Below are positions 58,411 through 64,000 of a stretch of DNA of 64,000 nucleotides, in pieces. The number at the start of each line of letters is the position of its first letter. Positions within the stretch are counted from its first letter, which is position 1. The translations under genes and the position numbers were made by a program. The notes under the pieces are model-generated. The model saw only the letters and a list, made by a program, of their open reading frames with translations, was not told the origin of the DNA and searched no databases. The DNA comes from Amycolatopsis oliviviridis (lineage in GTDB: Bacteria; Actinomycetota; Actinomycetes; Mycobacteriales; Pseudonocardiaceae): assembly GCF_014654365.1 (NCBI RefSeq), contig NZ_BNAY01000003.1, positions 682,001 through 746,000 of the forward strand, read 5' to 3'.

Positions 58411-59094
58411 ATGTCAGTACGACGCGGGTTCGCGCTGGGAGCCGTCACGGTCCTGTGCGCGGACCTCGTCGCGGCCTTGCTGATCTGGCCGCCGACGACC
58501 GTGGTGACGGGGACGGCTCAGGCCGTCTCCGTCGCCGTCGCGGGTGGCGCCCCGGCGGCACCTGCCCAGCAGGAGGTCCCGCCTCCGCCGGAAATCGTCC
58601 CCACGACGCCGACGGCCGCTCCGCCGCCCCCGAAGGAACCCGAGGCCCCGAAACCGCAGGGCCCGGGGACGATCCGGCTGCCCGCCGGCGGGGGCGCGAA
58701 GCTGATCCGCAAGGAACTCGGGCCGGGCGCGGAGCTGCCGGTGCCGGAGAACCTCGGCGAGGTGACCTGGTGGGGCGCCGAGCTGAGCTCGGCGACCGGG
58801 GCGACCGTCTTCGCCGGGCACGTGAACTGGAAGGGCGCGACGGGTCCGTTCGCGGAACTGTGGACCGAGCGGATCGGCGGCGCCGTCACCGTGGTCGACA
58901 AGGCCGGGAAATCCTGGCAGTACAAGGTTTCCCAGCTGATCACGCTGAAGAAGAACGAGCTGCCACAGCGGGCGGACGAACTGTTCGGCCAGTCCGGTCC
59001 ACATCGGATAGTCCTCGTCACCTGTGGCGGCCGCTGGGTCGGCGGGGAGACCGGCTACGCCGAGAATCGGGTGGTCATCGCCGACCCCGCTTAG
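58411..59094 (+). CDS. Class F sortase
   Basis: 227 residues. One N-terminal membrane helix (GFALGAVTVLCADLVAALLIW) and a proline/alanine linker (about 45-85) precede the catalytic beta-barrel. The triad is in place: H137 in FAGHVNWKG, C205 in VLVTCGGRW and R220 in YAENRVVI. These are class F features typical of actinobacteria. It cleaves a sorting motif and anchors proteins to peptidoglycan. The adjacent upstream surface protein is the expected substrate. Confidence 0.92.
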   Translation: MSVRRGFALGAVTVLCADLVAALLIWPPTTVVTGTAQAVSVAVAGGAPAAPAQQEVPPPPEIVPTTPTAAPPPPKEPEAPKPQGPGTIRLPAGGGAKLIRKELGPGAELPVPENLGEVTWWGAELSSATGATVFAGHVNWKGATGPFAELWTERIGGAVTVVDKAGKSWQYKVSQLITLKKNELPQRADELFGQSGPHRIVLVTCGGRWVGGETGYAENRVVIADPA

Positions 59095-59194
59095 TTACCC
59101 GTGAGTAACTTCACGGGACGTGACGGTGGTCCTCGCCGTGATGATGCAGCAGAATGCCTGTGGACGCGGGCGAGCACGGTGAAGGGTGAAGCGG

Positions 59195-61186
59195 ATGGCG
59201 ACTTTTCTGGTGACCGGGGCGACCGGACTGATCGGGCGCCAGTTCACCCGGCTGCTGCTCGCCAGGGAGGACGCCGACAAGGTCGCGCTCGTCGTCCGCG
59301 CGTCCTCACGGGACAAACTCGCGAAACTCGTGAACGCCTGGCCGCATCCGGAACGCGTCACCCTCGTCACCGGTGATCTCGGCGAGCCGCTGCTCGGCGT
59401 CGGCGAAGAGGACCGAGAGAAGCTTCGCGGCGTCGATCACGTCGTGCACCTCGCCGCCCTTTACGACCTCACCGCCGACGACGAAGCCAGCATCAAGGCC
59501 AACGTCGAAGGCACCGCGCAGGTGATCGCGCTCGCCGCCGATCTGAACGCGGGCTGCCTGCACCACGTGTCCTCGGTCGCCGTCGCCGGTGATCACGAGG
59601 GCATGTTCACCGAGGAGATGTTCGACGTCGGCCAGCGGCTCGTCACGCCGTACCACCGCACGAAGTTCGAAGCGGAGCGTCTCGTGCGCGAGCAGCACGA
59701 CGTGCCGTGGCGGGTGTACCGGCCCGCGGTCGTCGTCGGGAACTCCGAGACCGGCGAGATGGACAAGATCGACGGTCCGTACTACCTGTTCCCCGCGATC
59801 AGCAGGCTGGCCGGGCTGCCCGACGTGCCGATCGTCGGCCCCGACCTCGGCGACACCAACGTCGTCCCGGTCGACTTCGTCGCGAAGTCGCTGAACGCCC
59901 TGATCACCACGAAGGGTCTCGACGGGCGAGCGTTCCATCTGGTCAACCCGGAGCCCCAGCCGGTCGTCTCGGTCTACAACGCCTTCGCGAAGGCCGCGGG
60001 CGCGCCGACGATCTCCGTGCAGCTCAACGAGCGCGTGTCCAAGGGCATCGTCAACCTGGTGAAGCTGAGCGAGCACATCCCTGGCTTCACGATCGCGCGC
60101 GACGCCGTGATGGAACGGCTCGGCATCCCGCCGGTGCTGCTGGAGACCATGGCGTTCCCGTCGGTGTTCTCGTCGGCGTCGACGCGCAAGGCGCTCATCG
60201 GCTCGGGCGTCGAGGTGCCGCGGATCGAGGACTACGCGCCCACCCTGTGGCGCTACTGGCGTGAGCACTTGGACCCGTTCCGCGCCCGCAAGCACGGCCC
60301 GCGCGGCGAGCTGGACGGCCGTCGCGTGATCATCACCGGCGCGTCCTCGGGTATCGGCCGGGCGACCGCGATCAAGGTCGCGGCCGCGGGCGGGGTGCCG
60401 CTGCTCGTGGCACGGCGGCAGCACGAACTCGAAGAAGTGCGGGACGAGATCATCGCCGCGGGCGGCACGGCGTCGGTGTACCCGGCCGACCTGACCGACG
60501 AGGAATCGGTGCACAAGGCCGTCGACGCGATGCTCGCCGAGCACGGCCGGATCGACATGCTCGTGAACAACGCGGGCCGGTCAATCCGGCGCTCGATCAA
60601 ACTGTCGTACGACCGGTTCCACGACTACGAACGCGCCATGGCGATCAACTACTTCGGCGCGGTGCGGCTGATCCTCGCGGTCCTGCCGCATATGTCCGAG
60701 CGGAAATTCGGGCATATCGTCAACGTCTCGTCGATCGGCGTACAGGGAATCGCGCCGCGCTTTTCGGCGTACGCGGCGTCGAAGGCCGCTTTGGACTATT
60801 TCTCCCGGATCGCCGCGACCGAGACCCACGGTGACGGGATCACTTTCACGACCATCCACATGCCACTCGTGCGCACGCCGATGATCCGGCCGACGAAGAT
60901 CTACGACGCGTTCCCGACGAAGTCCCCGGATCAGGCCGCGGACATGGTGATGAAGGCGCTGAAGGAACGCCCGAAGCACATCGGTACGCCCGCCGGGCAG
61001 GCGATCGGGCTCGCGTACACGCTCACGCCGGGACTCACGGATGCCGTGGCTTACCAAGGATTCCGCGTGTTCCCGGACTCCGCGGCCGCCGGCGGTGGCG
61101 GCGGGCTCAAAATCGGCAAGGGTGAGCAGCATCTGTCCCGCGCGGCGATGGCCCTCGCCCGGCTCAGCCGCGGCTTCCATTGGTGA
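59195..61186 (+). CDS. Two-domain SDR reductase (fatty acyl-CoA reductase-like, AcrA1 type)
   Basis: 663 residues from the ATG at 59195. The N-terminal half is an extended SDR/male-sterility-type reductase (FLVTGATGLIGRQF; YHRTKFEAERLV as YxxxK). The C-terminal half (about 370-660) is a classical SDR: VIITGASSGIGRATAI, NNAGRSIRR, and SSIGVQGIAPRFSAYAASKAALDY. This fusion is known from M. tuberculosis Rv3391 (AcrA1) and related fatty acyl reductases, which make aldehydes or alcohols for waxes. Substrate here is unknown. Both Rossmann motifs are intact, so both halves may be active. Confidence 0.88.
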   Translation: MATFLVTGATGLIGRQFTRLLLAREDADKVALVVRASSRDKLAKLVNAWPHPERVTLVTGDLGEPLLGVGEEDREKLRGVDHVVHLAALYDLTADDEASIKANVEGTAQVIALAADLNAGCLHHVSSVAVAGDHEGMFTEEMFDVGQRLVTPYHRTKFEAERLVREQHDVPWRVYRPAVVVGNSETGEMDKIDGPYYLFPAISRLAGLPDVPIVGPDLGDTNVVPVDFVAKSLNALITTKGLDGRAFHLVNPEPQPVVSVYNAFAKAAGAPTISVQLNERVSKGIVNLVKLSEHIPGFTIARDAVMERLGIPPVLLETMAFPSVFSSASTRKALIGSGVEVPRIEDYAPTLWRYWREHLDPFRARKHGPRGELDGRRVIITGASSGIGRATAIKVAAAGGVPLLVARRQHELEEVRDEIIAAGGTASVYPADLTDEESVHKAVDAMLAEHGRIDMLVNNAGRSIRRSIKLSYDRFHDYERAMAINYFGAVRLILAVLPHMSERKFGHIVNVSSIGVQGIAPRFSAYAASKAALDYFSRIAATETHGDGITFTTIHMPLVRTPMIRPTKIYDAFPTKSPDQAADMVMKALKERPKHIGTPAGQAIGLAYTLTPGLTDAVAYQGFRVFPDSAAAGGGGGLKIGKGEQHLSRAAMALARLSRGFHW

Positions 61187-61304
61187 CACTGCGCACACGG
61201 GTAGCGGCCGTTCAGGTGAGGGAACGCAGCTGAGAGCCGACACACGTCGGTGAATCACCAAGCCTGGCCACGGCGACGCCGGGTACGCAGGTACCGTCGT
61301 GGCC

Positions 61305-62432
61305 ATGGTTCCCGAGCGAGACAACGGCCTGTTGCCCCTGCGGCGCGAGTACACCCAGGCCTGGCACGGCTTCGACCGGAACGAAGTGCGCCAGTATCTG
61401 GATCATCTCGAAGCCCAGCTGCATCGCGTGATCACCGATCGCGACGCCGCGATCGCGCAGGCGACTTCGGCCACGCGCGAACTCGAAACCGTGCGCCACG
61501 AGGTGGCGAAGCTGAACGCCAGAATCGAGGAGCTGAAGAAACCACCGGAGCGCCTCGAAGACCTCGACGAGCGGATGCAGCGCACCGTCACGCTCGCTCA
61601 GGCACGCGCGGAAGAGGTCACGAAGCGTGCCGAGGTCGCGGCCGAGAAGCACTGGGCGTCGTCGAGCGAGGCTTCGAAGAAGCTCCGTGAGCGCTACACG
61701 CGGCTCGTCGCCGAGTTGGACAAGCAGGCGGACGCGCTGCACTCCGAGCACGAATCCGCGCTCGCCGAGACGCGGGCCGAGGTCCAGCGGCTGACAGTCG
61801 AGGCCGCCCAGCGCCGGGAACTGCTGGACAACGAGGCCGAGCGCAAGCGCCGGAAGATCGAGCGCGAGTTCGACCAGACGATTTCGGCTCAGCGCGCTTC
61901 GCACGAGAAGCACATCGCCGACCAGCAGACGGCCAGCAAGAACCAGGCCGAACGCCGGATCGCGGAGGCCACCGCGGAGGCCAAGCGCCGCATCGACGAG
62001 GCGACGACCGAGGCCAAGCGCCGGCTCGACGAGGCCACGACGACGGCGGCTCAGCGCACGACCGCCGCCCAGCGGAAGGTCGAGCGGCTGGCGGAGATCC
62101 GCGAGCAGGCTCGCAAGAGCCTGATGCAGGCCGACGAGGTCCTGAAGGGCAGCGAGGCGATGCTCGCGGCTCTGCCCGAGGAGTCGGTGATCCCGCACGC
62201 TTCGAAGCTCGTCGGCGGCGACAGCAAGGCCGAGGAGACGAAGCCCGCGGGCAAACCCGCCGAGCCGCCCGCGTCGAAGGCCGCTGCCCCTGCTCCGGCT
62301 CCCGCCAAGCCCGCTCCCGCCAAGCCCGCTTCTTCGGCGCCTGCCGCCGCTGCGCCGAAGAACGGACAGGGCGAGCAGAACGGCCCCAAGGCGAACGGGC
62401 AGAAGCCGTCACCGGCCAAAACCGGCTCCTGA
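61305..62432 (+). CDS. DivIVA-domain coiled-coil protein
   Basis: 375 residues from the ATG at 61305; a GTG at 61299 is an alternative and no strong SD is visible. The N-terminus GLLPLRREYTQAWHGFDRNEVRQYLDHLEAQL fits the DivIVA membrane-targeting region. Residues about 45-300 are continuous coiled coil rich in Ala, Glu and Arg with repeats such as AEAKRRIDEATTEAKRRLDEATT. The tail is Ala/Pro/Lys-rich. It may act as a polar or septal scaffold like Wag31-related proteins, but it is not Wag31 itself, whose gene normally lies by the ftsZ cluster. Confidence 0.82.
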   Translation: MVPERDNGLLPLRREYTQAWHGFDRNEVRQYLDHLEAQLHRVITDRDAAIAQATSATRELETVRHEVAKLNARIEELKKPPERLEDLDERMQRTVTLAQARAEEVTKRAEVAAEKHWASSSEASKKLRERYTRLVAELDKQADALHSEHESALAETRAEVQRLTVEAAQRRELLDNEAERKRRKIEREFDQTISAQRASHEKHIADQQTASKNQAERRIAEATAEAKRRIDEATTEAKRRLDEATTTAAQRTTAAQRKVERLAEIREQARKSLMQADEVLKGSEAMLAALPEESVIPHASKLVGGDSKAEETKPAGKPAEPPASKAAAPAPAPAKPAPAKPASSAPAAAAPKNGQGEQNGPKANGQKPSPAKTGS

Positions 62433-62444
62433 CCAGCGCGAAGT

Positions 62445-62501
62445 AGCAAGGGACCTTTGCTATCACTCTCTTCCGGAGAGCGATAGCAAAGGTCCCTTGC
62501 T
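62445..62501. repeat. Intergenic palindrome, AGCAAGGGACC type (57 bp)
   Basis: Twenty perfect base pairs from AGCAAGGGACCTTTGCTATC, one mismatch, then five more pairs around a short centre. It lies between the convergent DivIVA-like and amidase genes. Closest in size to the 55-bp family. Confidence 0.82.
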
Positions 62502-62515
62502 CTCTTTCAGGGCTG

Positions 62516-63841
62516 TCAGGAGACGGTGGTGCGAGGCCAAGGGTTGGCCGCTTCGAGCTGGGCGGCGAGGCCGAGGAGGAGCGCTTCCCCACCGGGCGCG
62601 GCGACGAGTTGGACGCAGGCAGGGATGCCCGAAGGGTGCACACCGACCGGCACCGACATCGCCGGATAGCCCGCGAGATTCCACAGGCCGGCGAAGCCCG
62701 CCACGCGCACCGACGGCAGCACGTTGGCGATCCACCGGCTTTCGTGCCACCTGCGTGCCTTGAGCGGCAGCGTCGCGATCATGGGCGTGACCAGGACGTC
62801 GTGGTCGGCGAAGAACTCCTCGGCACGCTCCAGCCAGCGCTCTCGGGTGCTCTCCCGGACCCGCTTGGCCAGCAGGCGCCCGAGCCGGACGTGCGTACGT
62901 GTGCGGGGCTGAAGCGCGGCGAAATCGAACTCGGCCGCTTGTTCGGCCGGGCCCGCGACCCAGCGCGCGAGTAGGCCACCGATCGCACCGGCGCTGTACC
63001 GGGGTGTTCCGGGCCCGACGGTGTGCCCGGCCGCACGGAACAGCTCTCCCGCCTGCGCGACGGCCTGCCTGAAGGCGCGCGGCAACGGCGCCCTCGTCAA
63101 CGGGACCTGAGTGGACAGGGCGATGCGAGACCGCTTCGGGTCGGCGAGGTCCGCCAGGCCTGGCTGCTCGGCCAGGACCGACATCAGCACGGCCGCGTCG
63201 GCAACGGTGGTCGTCATCGGACCGTGCGTGGACAGGCCGAACCAGCCGTTCTCCCCCGGTACGCGGACCACGCCTTTACCCGGTTTGAGACCGACGATCC
63301 CGCACATCGCGGACGGCAGCCTGATCGAGCCCAAGCCGTCCGTGCCATGCGCGATGGGCACCAGTCCGGCCGCGACGGCCGCGGCGCTCCCGCCCGATGA
63401 ACCACCCGCCGCGTAGGACGGATTGCGCGGGTTACGCGCCGTCCCGTCCGGATCGTCGCTCGACGGCCAGACGCACAGCTCCGGCACCCGGGTCAGGCCC
63501 ACGATCACCGCGCCGGCGGCGCGCAGCCGCCGGGCTATCTCGCCGTCCTCTGTGGACGGTTCCGGCGAACCCGCGCGCGACCCCCACGAGGAGTACTCGC
63601 CCTCGACCGGCGCGACGTCCTTGACCGCGACTGGCACACCGGCCAACGGCAGGTCCGCCAAGTCCGCGCGTTCGGCGACGGCGGCGGCCTCGGCCAGCGC
63701 CTCGTCGGCCCTGACCCGGCGGAACGCGCCGACCACTCCGTCCGCCGCCGCGATCCGGGCCAGCGCCTCACGCGTCACGTCGACCGGGTCGAGTTCCTTG
63801 GCGCGCACAGCCGCCGCGATTTCCACTGCCGTCTTGACCAT
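62516..63841 (-). CDS. Amidase (amidase-signature family)
   Basis: 441 residues from the ATG at 63841. The Ser-cisSer-Lys triad region is clear: LPLAGVPVAVKDVAPVEG supplies the Lys (about 75), and NPSYAAGGSSGGSAAAVAAGLVP the cis-Ser and following loop (about 141-163). GTDGLGSIRLPSAMCG holds the nucleophile Ser. It hydrolyses a C-N amide bond; the substrate is unknown. GatA is unlikely because the length and C-terminus differ and no gatB/gatC is near. Confidence 0.9.
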   Translation of the reverse strand: MVKTAVEIAAAVRAKELDPVDVTREALARIAAADGVVGAFRRVRADEALAEAAAVAERADLADLPLAGVPVAVKDVAPVEGEYSSWGSRAGSPEPSTEDGEIARRLRAAGAVIVGLTRVPELCVWPSSDDPDGTARNPRNPSYAAGGSSGGSAAAVAAGLVPIAHGTDGLGSIRLPSAMCGIVGLKPGKGVVRVPGENGWFGLSTHGPMTTTVADAAVLMSVLAEQPGLADLADPKRSRIALSTQVPLTRAPLPRAFRQAVAQAGELFRAAGHTVGPGTPRYSAGAIGGLLARWVAGPAEQAAEFDFAALQPRTRTHVRLGRLLAKRVRESTRERWLERAEEFFADHDVLVTPMIATLPLKARRWHESRWIANVLPSVRVAGFAGLWNLAGYPAMSVPVGVHPSGIPACVQLVAAPGGEALLLGLAAQLEAANPWPRTTVS

Positions 63842-63869
63842 CCCCGCACTGTAGATCGGGCGGCGAAGA

Positions 63870-64000
63870 TCAGCTGCGCGCCGAACAGGCGAACTTCGCC
63901 GAGTCCGGTTCGAACGCCGGGAAGTCGGTGTAGCCGTCGAGCCTGGCGCCGTAGTAGACATCGTGGTGCGCCTGGGCGAGCGGGGCGTCGAGCGCGAATC
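63870..64000 (-). CDS. C-terminal fragment of an unidentified protein (start outside window)
   Basis: The final 42 residues are visible (ending FPAFEPDSAKFACSARS). The stop is a TGA 28 bp before the amidase start on the same strand, so the two may be co-transcribed. Codon use fits a real gene. Too little remains to name a family. Confidence 0.5.
   Translation of the reverse strand, partial: FALDAPLAQAHHDVYYGARLDGYTDFPAFEPDSAKFACSARS

Noticed and set aside
1..64000. tRNA, rRNA or complete insertion sequence with transposase
   Set aside because: None was recognised in the gaps or frames when reading both strands; short tRNAs could still be missed without a covariance search.

Overview
The window is roughly 70% G+C by eye, with dense genes, many GTG starts and strong third-position G/C bias. 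It carries markers of a mycothiol-making actinomycete: mycothiol conjugate amidase, a PPOX/F420-type oxidoreductase, a DivIVA-like protein, and an EspC-like protein with a WXG toxin. Gene content and repeat style suggest Pseudonocardiaceae, most likely Amycolatopsis. That placement is inference from the sequence, not a database match.

Layout. 1-5.1 kb: start of a ferredoxin-NADP-reductase-type flavoprotein, fumC, a TetR/SRPBCC divergent pair, an EamA transporter and an MmyB-like regulator. 5.1-15.9 kb: ATP-dependent DNA ligase, two small secreted proteins, an NBR1-Ig-like membrane protein, Pr6Pr membrane protein, old-yellow-enzyme reductase, NTF2-like/HxlR pair, DUF309, GuaB1, and a glycosyltransferase/phosphodiesterase pair. 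15.9-32.6 kb: phoH2 with a hairpin-rich leader, a small His-tailed secreted peptide, cis-prenyltransferase, hemolysin-III protein, PPOX protein, K+ channel, acyl-CoA oxidase-like enzyme, a dead GH28 gene, a DUF255 protein, the hen1-pnkp RNA-repair operon, mca and its neighbours. 32.7-36.3 kb: greA, a metallo-beta-lactamase-fold protein, a MITE-like palindrome, and an Lrp/hppD divergent pair. 36.4-43.5 kb: a YbaB/EspC-like/1326-residue toxin/Imm49 locus. 43.6-51.1 kb: metB, proline-rich membrane proteins, cbs and a thiolase. 51.2-64 kb: DHA2 exporter, YeeE/YedE transporter, two LppU-like proteins, Bax-inhibitor-1 protein, a SpaA-like surface protein with its sortase, a fused two-domain SDR reductase, a DivIVA-like coiled coil, an amidase, and the end of one more gene.

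The backbone is collinear with Mycobacterium tuberculosis Rv1098c-Rv1074c (fum, phoH2, Z-FPP synthase, hemolysin-like, DUF255, Rv1083, mca, Rv1081c, greA, metB, pra, cbs, fadA3). hen1-pnkp and the toxin/immunity locus look like accessory insertions in that backbone.

The least explained signal is a family of intergenic palindromes. Seven copies fit a 55-bp plan: 24-bp arms, a 7-nt loop, and a self-complementary TGAA-core at a fixed place inside each arm. Three further copies of a related AGCAAGGGACC type have longer centres. Most lie at gene 3' ends, but one lies between two divergent gene starts. A 162-bp MITE-like element sits exactly in the TA shared by two convergent stop codons.
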